Below are positions 35,253-45,573 of a stretch of 64,000 nt of DNA, one piece after another. The stretch is taken from contig JAKJJT010000004.1 of the NCBI GenBank assembly GCA_021713395.1, positions 95,737 through 159,736 on the forward strand, given 5' to 3'. The position numbers and the translations under genes were made by a program. The notes beneath the pieces were generated by a model that worked only from the letters and a program-made list of their open reading frames with translations, did not search any database and had not been told where the DNA came from. Positions within the stretch are counted from its first letter, which is position 1. Each line of letters begins with the position of its first letter. The DNA comes from Thiotrichales bacterium 19S9-11 (lineage in GTDB: Bacteria; Pseudomonadota; Gammaproteobacteria; Francisellales; Francisellaceae).

Positions 35253-36086
35253 GTGGGGTTGTGTCTATCTACTAATAATAAAAGACCTAGAAGAACAATT
35301 AATAAAAATGGAAATGATCCTGATCTGTGTTTAAATAAAATCGAAAAATTTGAAACAAATTTTGCTGTTGTTGGTGTAGGGACATTAAGAAACTTACAAA
35401 TCGCATCAGAACTAGCAAATAATTTAACCATCAAACCAGCTATATTTATTGTCGATATAGATGAATTGGTTATTAAGTTTTGGAAAAAAATACAAAAAGT
35501 ATTTAAAGCATCAAATTCAATATCTGAATTTGATAATAAGATTGGAAGTCTAAAAAAATATACTTATATTGGCGAACAGATCGTTCCAGAAGAAATAGAT
35601 GCAAGGGCTTTTAGTTCAGATGATATCTTTACATTGTTTAATAAACTTTTTAATAATAATGAAGGAAAATTTCATTGGATAAAAGATCTTATTGAAAATA
35701 GACTGTCATTATATTATGAATCGTGGTGCGATGAGGAAGTTATTAATTCTATAAAGCTTAAGTGTAGTGAAAATGATCTTAAAATAGTTGCTTATATATC
35801 AAATACTCTTGAATATATTCAAGATGATGATGAATGGTGCTTAGCATTTGAAAAAAATCTAAAGACTTTAGACCCTGATGTACAAATTTCAACTGACGGG
35901 GCAGCTATTTATCATAATGATCATCCGCATCTTGCTATTCCCCGTCTTGTTTATCACAAGCTGAAAAATTTTGACCCTAAACTTGTATTGAATGTAAATG
36001 ACCTTCAAAACTATAGTTATCCAGATCCATTATACTATCAGCAATCAGACGTACACATAGCTAATGAGATCGGCCTAATAAACTAA
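35253..36086 (+). CDS. Unknown protein with Rossmann-like N-terminal motif
   Basis: I cannot name the family. The protein is about 277 residues, soluble and without a signal peptide. ETNFAVVGVGTLRNLQIASE followed 20 residues later by IFIVDIDELVIKFWKKIQ looks like a glycine-rich loop and acidic strand end of a Rossmann fold, as in SAM-dependent methyltransferases. The C-terminal part (DPDVQISTDGAAIYHNDHPH) is hydrophilic. GTG at 35253 has GAGG eight bases upstream; GTG at 35247 is closer than usual. A 190-bp AT-rich region precedes it. It may be a lineage-specific enzyme or effector. Confidence 0.55.
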   Translation: MGLCLSTNNKRPRRTINKNGNDPDLCLNKIEKFETNFAVVGVGTLRNLQIASELANNLTIKPAIFIVDIDELVIKFWKKIQKVFKASNSISEFDNKIGSLKKYTYIGEQIVPEEIDARAFSSDDIFTLFNKLFNNNEGKFHWIKDLIENRLSLYYESWCDEEVINSIKLKCSENDLKIVAYISNTLEYIQDDDEWCLAFEKNLKTLDPDVQISTDGAAIYHNDHPHLAIPRLVYHKLKNFDPKLVLNVNDLQNYSYPDPLYYQQSDVHIANEIGLIN

Positions 36087-36144
36087 CAAATTTTCAATTA
36101 AACGATATAATAAAAAATAAATGTAAAAACAGATAGTTGTTATT

Positions 36145-37302
36145 ATGTCTATAGTCAATTGGTTTCGAGAGCATCACGTTAAAACGCATTATATTCCATT
36201 ATTTTTTGCCTGCCTTTTGGTTTTAAATGGCTTATTATCTATTTTTGTTGGCGTTTATCCTTATTTTAAAGATGCTTTAAATGCTGAACATTCTGAGTTT
36301 ATCTCAAAGTTTTTACTGGTTAGTACATCCTTAAAAGTAAACACCATAGTATTAATTATTTTTGGTTATTTATTGTTGTTAACTGGGCGAGGAATTTTTA
36401 GACGACAGCGTTTTTTTTGGTATTTAGCGATTGTAATGCTGTCTATCTTATTTGCTAATAATGCAGTAATCGGTGCATTTGATAGTCCATTAACGTGGTT
36501 TTATTTTATAGAAGTGATTACTTTGTTACTTTGTTATCGAGTATTTGATGAGCGCTCTCGAGCAATTCAGATTACTTATTCACAGTTTATTATCTTAATC
36601 TCTTTTGTCTTTGCATTGTTATACGGCATTGTTGGTAGTTATATATTAAGAGATGAATTTAATAACCTTAAAACGCTGACGGATGCAACTTATTTTACGA
36701 TTGTTACATTCAGCACCGTTGGTTATGGTGATATTACACCTATAACATATAATGCAAAGTTATTTGTTATTTCAATGATATTTATTGGCTTAGGCGCTTT
36801 TGCGACAATTCTAACTTATGTTGTTGGCGCATTTGTCAGTCGTGTTCAAGACTTATTTAATAGTTTAAATAAAGGGAAAAAATATATGAAAAATCATGTA
36901 ATTATTTGTGGCTATAACAATCTAACTCAAATTATTATCAAGCGCTATCAAAAAGATGAAACCCCTTATTTAATTATTGAAGATAAAGCGAATGATGATC
37001 CTTTGTTACAAGAGTTAGATGGTCACTTAATGCGAGGTAATGCATCAGATGAAGCGATTTTAGATCGAGCGAATATTTTAAAAGCACGCTCAATTATTTT
37101 AGCATATGAGAAAGATGCTGAGAATATATTGGCCTTATTAACGGTATCAGAAGTCTTTAAAGATCATAATCTATCAGATATTAAAATTATTATTAGAGTC
37201 AATCAAAAAGCCAATATTAGTAAAGCTAAAAGCTTAGGTGCACAACATATTATTTCACCTATGGTGATGGCTGCTGATAAGATAATGGAGCAAGCGGTTT
37301 AG
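36145..37302 (+). CDS. Potassium channel with RCK (TrkA-N) domain, Kch-like
   Basis: An inner-membrane potassium channel of 385 residues. Several membrane segments precede the pore, whose selectivity filter TVGYGD lies at residues 191-196 in ATYFTIVTFSTVGYGDITP. The cytoplasmic RCK domain starts at about residue 250 with NHVIICGYNNLTQIIIKRY and continues through HLMRGNASDEAILDRANILK to the end. Layout and length match Kch-type channels of gammaproteobacteria (E. coli Kch 417). The RCK glycine motif is GYNN rather than GxGxxG, so NAD binding is uncertain. Confidence 0.9.
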   Translation: MSIVNWFREHHVKTHYIPLFFACLLVLNGLLSIFVGVYPYFKDALNAEHSEFISKFLLVSTSLKVNTIVLIIFGYLLLLTGRGIFRRQRFFWYLAIVMLSILFANNAVIGAFDSPLTWFYFIEVITLLLCYRVFDERSRAIQITYSQFIILISFVFALLYGIVGSYILRDEFNNLKTLTDATYFTIVTFSTVGYGDITPITYNAKLFVISMIFIGLGAFATILTYVVGAFVSRVQDLFNSLNKGKKYMKNHVIICGYNNLTQIIIKRYQKDETPYLIIEDKANDDPLLQELDGHLMRGNASDEAILDRANILKARSIILAYEKDAENILALLTVSEVFKDHNLSDIKIIIRVNQKANISKAKSLGAQHIISPMVMAADKIMEQAV

Positions 37303-37315
37303 GATTGTGTATTAG

Positions 37316-38074
37316 TTAGCGCCATCTTGGGGCTGTACTGCAATATGGTGAATTTGGATTATTAAAGTTTATTTGACAAAAAGGAGTTATTGGTCTTTCC
37401 AAAGGGTCAGATTCACATTTCTCTAATTGTTCAATATCCGCATCTAAACATCGTATACTTAAATTAATATTTAATCTATTTTCGTTAGGATAAATGCCCT
37501 GGGGAAGTCTTCCTTTATATTTATTTCTGTTAGGCTTCAAGGGGTTAATGATGGTTCTAACTTCCTCACTTAAATCATTTGTTGTTAATGGTGTATCATT
37601 ATTCCATATTTTTTCTACTTCAAGTCTTCCCCAAATTTTACTTTCTAGGGAATTATATTCTTCTTTAGTTATTTCACGATATTCACCGGTCCAGAAATCT
37701 ACCTCACCGTAGAAAACTTGATCGTTAGCCAATTTTATTTTGAAGCGAACAAAATTATGATCCATTAGAGCACCCATTTTTTTAACTTCATACTCAATTG
37801 AACTTGTTAGTGCGTCATTATTAAATCGTCTTCTTAGCTCATAGGCAACTAATTCAGAAAATTCGCCACAGCGTCCTCCACCTAGTTTGATAATGTTGTG
37901 GTGGCGAGTTCTGGGGGATAAATATCTTAGCTGAGAACGTGAACTTTCGAAAAATTTTTGTATGTTGTTGCTGTATTCTCTAAAAGTAGATTCTTGGTTA
38001 AATGGCTTTATACCTAACGTTTCTAAGTATTGAAACATATCACGTATAATTTTTAGTATTTCAGATTTGTTCAT
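37316..38074 (-). CDS. Unknown protein with transglutaminase-like Cys-His-Asp core
   Basis: A 252-residue protein that I cannot place in a named family. GGGRCGEFSELVAYELRRRF followed by MDHNFVRFKI and GEVDFWTGEY reproduces the spacing of the transglutaminase/peptide-N-glycanase catalytic triad, with C69, H106 and D126. The N-terminal 60 residues are helical and basic. The C-terminal tail is rich in Asn and Pro (PFCQINFNNPNSPYCSTAPR). There is no signal peptide. Possible roles are cysteine peptidase, amidase or host-directed effector. It is convergent with the channel gene and followed upstream by 150 bp of AT-rich sequence. Confidence 0.6.
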   Translation of the reverse strand: MNKSEILKIIRDMFQYLETLGIKPFNQESTFREYSNNIQKFFESSRSQLRYLSPRTRHHNIIKLGGGRCGEFSELVAYELRRRFNNDALTSSIEYEVKKMGALMDHNFVRFKIKLANDQVFYGEVDFWTGEYREITKEEYNSLESKIWGRLEVEKIWNNDTPLTTNDLSEEVRTIINPLKPNRNKYKGRLPQGIYPNENRLNINLSIRCLDADIEQLEKCESDPLERPITPFCQINFNNPNSPYCSTAPRWR

Positions 38075-38225
38075 TATTAGCTTCCCCTTTTAAAAGCCAA
38101 TAAATTAAACATCATATAAATATGAAATCAAGAAGTAAGTAAAATATTCTGATTGAGTTTGTAATGTTATTTTTATAAATAATATATATTTGTATGATAT
38201 TAGAGTATTTTTTTTTGAAATAAAT

Positions 38226-39497
38226 CTATCTTATTTTCCTAACATAAAAACTTAACAACAAATTAAGCACAGCGAGTGCTAAAAACACGTATTTGGTTGG
38301 TAGTTGAAAAACTTGCATCCAAACTGCAAGCATCACAGACATTAGAACGATAAATAAAGAATTCATAATATTATTTGTGGCAATCATCTGTGCGCGCTCA
38401 CTAGGATCGCTTAAATGCTGCACCATGGCATATAAGGGTACAGTATAGGCACTACCAGAGATTGAGATTAAAAACGTAATCAGCGCAATAATAAGCCCCA
38501 ATGGTGAAGATAAAAAGGTAGCGAGGTTGATGCTGTCAGTCATGATATTAGGATTTAGATTTTCATAGAGATGGGTAGCAAAATAAAAAAGTAACATGAA
38601 CAAGGTCATACAAAATGAAGCAATGGGTACATAACGAATCGTGATTTCATCTTTTTGAATTTTTTTAATCACAAAAGCACCAAAGGCAATGCCAACAGAA
38701 AAAAGAATAATAAAAAAGTTAAAGACTTCAGGTGTACCACCTAGAATATATTTTACAAAAGCAGGAAAGACAGTCATATAACAAGCAGCAACGAGCCAAA
38801 ACCAAGAAATACCTAAAATGGCATTAAAGATTTGTGGTTTTGTCTTTGTGTTTTGGATGTTTTGCCAGGTAGATAAAAATATATTGAAGTTGATTTTAAT
38901 CTTAGGATTACCAGGTGCTTTAGGAATAGCAAATGAGGTAATTAAACCGATAATTGCTAATGCTAGACCTAAACTTGTGACAATTTCAGGACCATAAGGT
39001 AGAGGAAAAAGCTTATTACCAAGCATTGTTCCTAAAAGAATTGCAATAAAAGTACCACCTTGGACATAAGCATTTCCCGTGAGTAACTCTCCCTTATTTA
39101 AGTGCTGTGGTAAGATTGAGTATTTAATAGGCCCAAATAAGGTTGAGTGGATACCTAATAGTAAAATGGTAAATAATAAGATATGTACACTTTGAAAGTA
39201 AAAGCCAATTGCTCCAACACACATAGCGAGAATTTCAAATACCTTAACCCAACGAATAATCGTTGTTTTGTCATACTTATCAGCTAACTGCCCTGAAAAG
39301 GCAGATAATAAAAAATAAGGTAAAATGAAAATACCACCAGCTACAGCACTCAGTGAATTAATTGTTGATGGTAAGTAGTTTAGTGTGTAAGTGATTAGAA
39401 TAATAAATGCATATTTGATCAAATTATCATTTAATGCTTCTAAAAACTGAACAACAAATAGCGGTAAAAATCTTCTTGTTTTGAGTATTTTGGCCAT
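38226..39497 (-). CDS. LplT-like MFS transporter
   Basis: A twelve-span MFS protein of 423 residues whose N-terminus RRFLPLFVVQFLEALNDNLI-KYAFIILIT is the hallmark of lysophospholipid transporters (LplT) and of the MFS half of LplT-acyltransferase fusions. GIHSTLFGPIKYSILPQHLN and LLTGNAYVQGGTFIAILLGT are further conserved blocks. E. coli LplT returns lysophosphatidylethanolamine to the inner leaflet for Aas. No acyltransferase adjoins it here. An AGGCAT sequence before the ATG is a plausible ribosome site. Exact substrate is inferred. Confidence 0.85.
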   Translation of the reverse strand: MAKILKTRRFLPLFVVQFLEALNDNLIKYAFIILITYTLNYLPSTINSLSAVAGGIFILPYFLLSAFSGQLADKYDKTTIIRWVKVFEILAMCVGAIGFYFQSVHILLFTILLLGIHSTLFGPIKYSILPQHLNKGELLTGNAYVQGGTFIAILLGTMLGNKLFPLPYGPEIVTSLGLALAIIGLITSFAIPKAPGNPKIKINFNIFLSTWQNIQNTKTKPQIFNAILGISWFWLVAACYMTVFPAFVKYILGGTPEVFNFFIILFSVGIAFGAFVIKKIQKDEITIRYVPIASFCMTLFMLLFYFATHLYENLNPNIMTDSINLATFLSSPLGLIIALITFLISISGSAYTVPLYAMVQHLSDPSERAQMIATNNIMNSLFIVLMSVMLAVWMQVFQLPTKYVFLALAVLNLLLSFYVRKIR

Positions 39498-39756
39498 GAG
39501 ATGCCTATTATAAGGTTTTGTTTTATACTTAAAAGATATAATCTAAATAGCTTTAATTATCAATAGAAATAAAAAGATATGGTTGATATGTCTTTATTTG
39601 AAATAGATATCGATATTTATTCTAGAAAAATAGATTTAAAACAATAAATTGTCATTAAAGAAGCCGTAATAAAAATTTAGTATATTAAAAAGAAAATAAC
39701 TAATAAAATGGAATATAAGCTTAGGTTAATTAAAAATTAAATTAATCGGGGGTGTT
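39498..39756. other. AT-rich intergenic region between LplT-like gene and holD-like leader
   Basis: No gene is visible in this stretch, which together with the leader forms a gap of more than 300 bp. It should contain divergent promoters for both flanking genes. I could not single out a convincing -35/-10 pair in the AT-rich background. Confidence 0.5.
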
Positions 39757-39795
39757 ATGAAAAAGGTTGCGATTATGTTATTTTATATCGTGTAG
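39757..39795 (+). CDS. Candidate 12-codon leader peptide
   Basis: ATG at 39757 follows GGGGGTG and opens a frame MKKVAIMLFYIV ending in TAG at 39793. It covers the left arm and loop of a stem-loop just ahead of the holD-like gene. Its ribosome site is better than that of many genes here, so translation is credible; a regulatory role is conjecture. Confidence 0.35.
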   Translation: MKKVAIMLFYIV

Positions 39796-39806
39796 AATAA
39801 CATAAT
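39772..39806 (+). promoter_or_regulatory. Stem-loop in the leader of the holD-like/rimI operon
   Basis: ATTATGTTATT (39772-39782) pairs perfectly with AATAACATAAT (39796-39806) around a 13-base loop. It ends five bases before the GGAG ribosome site of the holD-like gene, so it could affect translation initiation. Confidence 0.5.
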
Positions 39807-39821
39807 AATGTGGAGTTGATT

Positions 39822-40262
39822 TTGGTCACTAAATCACATTTAGATGCAATGGATTTAACTTATTGGAAGTTAAAAAAAGATACCAGTTTACATTGTGCGC
39901 CTGAACGAGTGTTCAATCATTTGGAACAAATAGACATTTTGTGTTTATGTCCAGAAAGCTGGAGAAATAACCAAAAAATTATAAAACTAGTAATTAATTT
40001 TACAAAGTATATGTTTAACAAAGAGAAAGTTCAGTTAGTTTATCTTGCTGATCTATCTGAAAACATTGAAAAATATGAGAAATATCCAGCGGAATTGATC
40101 ATTAATTTTTCACAAAATGCTTGCCAGAATATAGCAAGTCTGATTAAGATAGATGGTGCAGTATTTGAAGCTATACTTGAACGAGCAGAACTAAAAAAAC
40201 GGGTAATGTTAGATGTCTTCAGAAATCGAATTTTCAACAATAGGTATAGACTATCTGAATGA
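39822..40262 (+). CDS. Candidate DNA polymerase III psi subunit (HolD-like)
   Basis: Psi binds chi (HolC) and links the clamp loader to SSB. The 146-residue protein shows weak but ordered similarity to E. coli HolD: HLDAMDLTYWKLKKD near the start parallels QQLGITQWSLRR, and ELKKRVMLDVFRNRIF near the end parallels TARAALWQQICTYEHDFF. It lies directly upstream of rimI and overlaps it by 50 bp, the same gene order as holD-rimI in E. coli. A TTG at 39822 has GGAG six bases upstream and is taken as the start; a GTG at 39810 is the alternative. HolD is very divergent, so the call rests partly on synteny. Confidence 0.5.
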   Translation: MVTKSHLDAMDLTYWKLKKDTSLHCAPERVFNHLEQIDILCLCPESWRNNQKIIKLVINFTKYMFNKEKVQLVYLADLSENIEKYEKYPAELIINFSQNACQNIASLIKIDGAVFEAILERAELKKRVMLDVFRNRIFNNRYRLSE

Positions 40263-40674
40263 CATGATGGTGATAGAGAGGGATACTTATGATCCACCAT
40301 GGTCAATGACTATGATGCGAGATAGTATTTTAGCAGCGCATACGCGTGCGTGGGGTGCTTTTTCTCAAGGTAAGTTGATTGGGTTTGGTATTTTATCTAT
40401 TATTCTGGATGAGGCTGAATTATTAAGTATCTGCATTTCTCCTAAAATGCAGAAAAAAGGTTATGGGCGTCAGTTATTAGACTTTTTAATTCGTCAAGCA
40501 CAAAAAAATAAAGCAGAGAAGCTATTTCTAGAGGTGCGCCAATCAAATGATCGGGCAATTGATTTATATGGTTTGAGAGGCTTTAATCAAGTCAGCATTA
40601 GAAAGGGATACTACCCGTTATCAGCGCACTATGGTAGGGAAGATGCATTAGTTTTTTCTTTAGATCTATTATAA
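40213..40674 (+). CDS. rimI: Ribosomal-protein-alanine N-acetyltransferase
   Basis: A GNAT acetyltransferase that modifies the N-terminus of ribosomal protein S18. The 153-residue protein has MMVIERDTYDPPWSMTMMRD at the N-terminus, the acetyl-CoA loop ISPKMQKKGYGRQLLDFLI, and the RimI signature LEVRQSNDRAIDLYGLRGFN followed by YYP. Length fits the family (148 in E. coli). Its start lies inside the holD-like gene with a 50-bp overlap, as expected for coupled translation. Confidence 0.93.
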   Translation: MSSEIEFSTIGIDYLNDMMVIERDTYDPPWSMTMMRDSILAAHTRAWGAFSQGKLIGFGILSIILDEAELLSICISPKMQKKGYGRQLLDFLIRQAQKNKAEKLFLEVRQSNDRAIDLYGLRGFNQVSIRKGYYPLSAHYGREDALVFSLDLL

Positions 40675-40742
40675 TTAAATTTTAATTAATTTTAAACTGG
40701 AGCTTATTTATAGATTCTGATAGTCTGTTTTAGCATTGATAG

Positions 40743-42392
<1,650 letters not shown>

Positions 42393-42514
42393 AAACGATT
42401 TTATTTAAAAAGAATAAAAATATCTTTTTCATAGCGCCTTTATATATTATAAATACTAATAAATTATTTTAAACGTATTTTGATATATGATATTTGCTTT
42501 GAAGAGGTATGATT

Positions 42515-43054
42515 ATGCTAATGAATGATGAAAGAAACTATGGCAGTGCATCAAGGTTTATTCATTGGTTAATGGTTGCAATTGTTATGCTGCAGTACGT
42601 ATATGGTGTTTCAATTGCAATATTTGGGTTTACTAAGTTTCATCAGGCAATTGACGGAACGGTCGAGACCTTAGGTATTTTATTAATGCCTTTGCTTTTT
42701 ATTAGAATTGCGCTGCTTTTGGTTTCACAAAAACCTAAATTGCCTGAGCATATAGCCAACTGGCAGGTTTTATTATCTCATATGATTCAAGGTTTGATTT
42801 ATCTATTTATTTTTCTAAGCGTATTAACAGGGTTCTTGATTCGAAATGAGAATCATATTTCTGATCAATTGATATTCCATAATCATTATAACTTTGCATC
42901 AATTGGCATTGTTCACCAACTTCACTTTTGGAGTATTACTGCTTTAGGTGTTTTAATTATTTTTCATATAGCAGCAGCTCTAAAACATCGATTTTTAGAT
43001 AAAGATGAGGTGTTAGATATGATGCTGCCAGGTAAGAAAAGAGTTTCGTCTTAA
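42515..43054 (+). CDS. Cytochrome b561
   Basis: A four-span di-heme membrane cytochrome of the bacterial b561 family, about 179 residues, which oxidises quinol (some members serve superoxide oxidation). SRFIHWLMVAIVMLQYVYG holds the first heme ligand; a second histidine is in LLSHMIQGLIYLFIF, and others in GIVHQLHFWS and IIFHIAAALKHRF near the C-terminus. ATG at 42515 has GAGG seven bases upstream; an ATG at 42509 is too close to it. The gene is monocistronic and followed by two dispersed palindromes. Confidence 0.88.
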   Translation: MLMNDERNYGSASRFIHWLMVAIVMLQYVYGVSIAIFGFTKFHQAIDGTVETLGILLMPLLFIRIALLLVSQKPKLPEHIANWQVLLSHMIQGLIYLFIFLSVLTGFLIRNENHISDQLIFHNHYNFASIGIVHQLHFWSITALGVLIIFHIAAALKHRFLDKDEVLDMMLPGKKRVSS

Positions 43055-43091
43055 AAATATTAACGTTAAGTCTTTTGGATTATAAATAAAC

Positions 43092-43119
43092 CCGAGACGC
43101 GATGAACCAGTACGTCCAT
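43092..43119 (+). repeat. Dispersed palindromic repeat, copy 4 (decayed)
   Basis: CCGAGACGCGATGAAC then CAGTACGTCCAT keeps the left half and the CGTC of the right half. It is 92 bp from the next copy in the same orientation. Confidence 0.65.
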
Positions 43120-43185
43120 ATAAAAAATTATAATGTATATTAAGATACAATAAACAGAATATTTACATAACTGTTATAATATATT

Positions 43186-43213
43186 CCGAGACGCGATAAA
43201 TCGACGTCTCTAC
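43186..43213 (+). repeat. Dispersed palindromic repeat, copy 5
   Basis: CCGAGACGCGATAAATCG then ACGTCTCTAC is the best match to the consensus, with perfect stem GAGACG-CGAT/ATCG-CGTCTC apart from one unpaired A. It separates the convergent cytochrome b561 and marR-like genes. Confidence 0.8.
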
Positions 43214-43247
43214 CATAGGTCAGTATTTGATGTATGAAAATAATAGA

Positions 43248-43706
43248 TTAAATGCTAGTTGTATCTACGTTTTGAAGGTTTGATTTGATTTTTGTAATTG
43301 CATTATAAAGCGTATCAACTTCTTCTTCTTCCAAACCATCGATAATTTTTGGATGAACTTTCGTTTGTAACGTTTTATTTAATTTTTCTAATAAGTTTTT
43401 ACCTTTATCCGTTAGGAATAAGCATTTTGCTCTGCGATCTTCTGGATGTTGTTCTTTTTTAATCAAGTCTTGTTTAGAAAGGCGATCTAAAATAAGAATA
43501 AGGTTTTGTGCTTCAATGTCTAAAAACTTTGCTAATTCTACTTGAGTTAGACCTTCGCAGTATTTAATGTAAACTAAAGCGCGACGGTCGATTGAGTGAA
43601 TACCAAGCTCTTTTGCATGACGATTATATACGCGTCGAACAATGTTTGATGAATCCGTTATTAAAAACATTAAGTCTTGTACTTTAGATTTTTGTTTTTG
43701 AGACAT
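43248..43706 (-). CDS. MarR-family transcriptional regulator
   Basis: A 152-residue winged-helix repressor. The recognition region is LTQVELAKFLDIEAQNLILI followed by LDRLSKQDLIKKE, and the wing is HPEDRRAKCLFLTDKGKNLL, matching the MarR consensus DRR. The N- and C-terminal helices form the dimer interface. No neighbour suggests its target. MarR proteins usually sense phenolic or oxidant ligands, so the palindrome at 13870 is a conceivable but untested site. Confidence 0.9.
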   Translation of the reverse strand: MSQKQKSKVQDLMFLITDSSNIVRRVYNRHAKELGIHSIDRRALVYIKYCEGLTQVELAKFLDIEAQNLILILDRLSKQDLIKKEQHPEDRRAKCLFLTDKGKNLLEKLNKTLQTKVHPKIIDGLEEEEVDTLYNAITKIKSNLQNVDTTSI

Positions 43707-43807
43707 TTCTATATTCCTATTTCGTCTAATACATGATTATTAACCATTAGTAATGTTTCATATGATAACAAATCTAGAAAATAAATGTAACATAAAAGTG
43801 AATGTAA

Positions 43808-44428
43808 TTATTGATTTTTATCACGTGCAATTAGATATACTTCGCTTGAACGTGCGCGAGAAGCCTCAGGTTTCTTGATTGCGACAGATTGATACTGTTT
43901 TTTTAGTATATCAACTAACTCTGTAAAGCCTGATCCTTGGAAGGCTTTGGCTAAAAATGAGCCATGGGGCTTTAGAGTTTCATTAGCAAAATCAATTGCT
44001 AATTCAACTAAATAGCAGGATCGAGCTTGGTCTGTTGTTTTATTACCACTCATATTGGGTGCCATATCAGAGATAACCCAATCAATCGTTGAATTATTTG
44101 TTGCGTTTAAAAGCTTTTGATAGGGCTCATCTTCAGTAAAATCACCCTGAATAAAGTTAACACCTGCAATTGGATCCATCGGTAAGATGTCAAGCGCAAA
44201 AATTTTACCATTTGGTTCAATTAGACTTAAAGCAGCTTGAGACCAACCACCAGGGGCAGCACCTAGATCAACAATTGTCATGCCAGGTTTAAACAGCTTA
44301 TATTTATCATTTAGTTCAATTAACTTATAGTAAGCGCGAGACCTTGCACCATCTTTTTTAGATTGTTGAACATACTGATCAGAAAAGTGTTCATCTAACC
44401 AACGTTTACTACTTTTAGATTTGCTCAT
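43808..44428 (-). CDS. rlmE: 23S rRNA 2'-O-methyltransferase RlmE
   Basis: RlmE (FtsJ/RrmJ) methylates U2552 of 23S rRNA using SAM and aids 50S maturation. The 206-residue protein has ARSRAYYKLIELNDKYKLF with the first catalytic lysine, the SAM loop IVDLGAAPGGWSQAAL, ISDMAPNMSGNKTTD with the catalytic aspartate, GSFLAKAFQGSGF with the second lysine, and SRARSSEVYLIARD with the glutamate. The full K-D-K-E tetrad is present. In E. coli it precedes ftsH; here no ftsH adjoins it. Confidence 0.96.
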   Translation of the reverse strand: MSKSKSSKRWLDEHFSDQYVQQSKKDGARSRAYYKLIELNDKYKLFKPGMTIVDLGAAPGGWSQAALSLIEPNGKIFALDILPMDPIAGVNFIQGDFTEDEPYQKLLNATNNSTIDWVISDMAPNMSGNKTTDQARSCYLVELAIDFANETLKPHGSFLAKAFQGSGFTELVDILKKQYQSVAIKKPEASRARSSEVYLIARDKNQ

Positions 44429-44550
44429 AATAGATTTTCGATAATTCTCATTTTATTCTAAGAATTATCGATAAAAGAGTGCTTAGTTGTCAAATGTTAA
44501 AGTTTGATAATATGTTTAAACAAGCAACTACGTCATAAAAGGAATTGTCT

Positions 44551-45573
44551 ATGCGCAAAAATGAAAGTGAGCTAACAGCAGAGCTCTTTAGTGCTGTTAG
44601 AAGGCCATCTCGTTTAGAAGTTAAGCAAATATTACAAGCTCATAGTGCTAATAAAGCAGTTTTAAATGCAATTGGAGCAAAATCAGGGAAGTCTGTGTTA
44701 CATATTGCAGTAGAGACAGGAGATATTGAGCTTGTTTGGCTTTTAGTTCATTGTGGGGTAAATATTTACTTAGAAAATGAAGATGAAAAGCTTGCGATTG
44801 AAATTGCAGCAAAGAAAAACTTTGATATTATTATGGCCATATTAATAGGTAGGCATCAGGCACTAGATCCTATATTTCTTGATAAAGGCATTCAAGTTAA
44901 GTATAAAAATTTTCAAGAATTTCAATTATGTATGCTTGGAGCAATAAGATCTCATGAGTCCTTGCATAATGAGAAGATTACCTGTTATGCAGCTGATATT
45001 AGTCATCAAAAATTGGGATCTAAGCTAACAGCTGAGGAATTAAGGCAGCTGTGTTTTAGTTTAGAAATTAACTTAAGCTTCGTTGATTTATCATATAATG
45101 GGTTAGATCAGTTTGATATTGATGATTTAATTGCAGCGATTAACGAATTACCAGTTAGTATAGGGTTGAACTTATATGGCAATCATATGGAAAAGTTCTT
45201 AGACAATGAAAAAATAACAGATCTGTTTGATGCATTAAAAGCAGTTAATTTAGTTAATATTTATGCTAATTCAAGTAGGGCTTGCAATGTGGAAGATGAT
45301 TTTATGAAAGCATATTATAAATATATTATGGGTTTTGATTATCCAGGGGTAGATAGTAACGCATCAACGAAAATCTATTACCAAGACTATTGTTATGATT
45401 TTCATGAAGATACAGAAGAAAAAAAAGGTATTGATAAAGTGGCATTTATACCAAAAAATAATGACTATAAAGATATCCAACCACCAAAGGTGGCAGCACC
45501 TTATTGGGAGTACTATTGTAAGATGAAAGATACGTTAAAATATTACTCAGGCTATGATCATTGGTTTATGTAG
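44551..45573 (+). CDS. Ankyrin-repeat protein with LRR-like segment
   Basis: A 340-residue soluble protein. Two ankyrin repeats are visible: GKSVLHIAVETGDIELVWLL followed by VHCGVNIYLEN, then EKLAIEIAAKKNFDIIMAIL. A leucine-rich stretch follows (INLSFVDLSYNGLDQFDID and VSIGLNLYGNHMEKFLDN), similar to ribonuclease-inhibitor-type repeats. The C-terminus is tyrosine-rich (PYWEYYCKMKDTLKYYSG). The ATG at 44551 has AAAGGA eight bases upstream. The combination suggests binding of host proteins, as in ankyrin effectors of intracellular bacteria; secretion is not shown. Confidence 0.7.
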   Translation: MRKNESELTAELFSAVRRPSRLEVKQILQAHSANKAVLNAIGAKSGKSVLHIAVETGDIELVWLLVHCGVNIYLENEDEKLAIEIAAKKNFDIIMAILIGRHQALDPIFLDKGIQVKYKNFQEFQLCMLGAIRSHESLHNEKITCYAADISHQKLGSKLTAEELRQLCFSLEINLSFVDLSYNGLDQFDIDDLIAAINELPVSIGLNLYGNHMEKFLDNEKITDLFDALKAVNLVNIYANSSRACNVEDDFMKAYYKYIMGFDYPGVDSNASTKIYYQDYCYDFHEDTEEKKGIDKVAFIPKNNDYKDIQPPKVAAPYWEYYCKMKDTLKYYSGYDHWFM

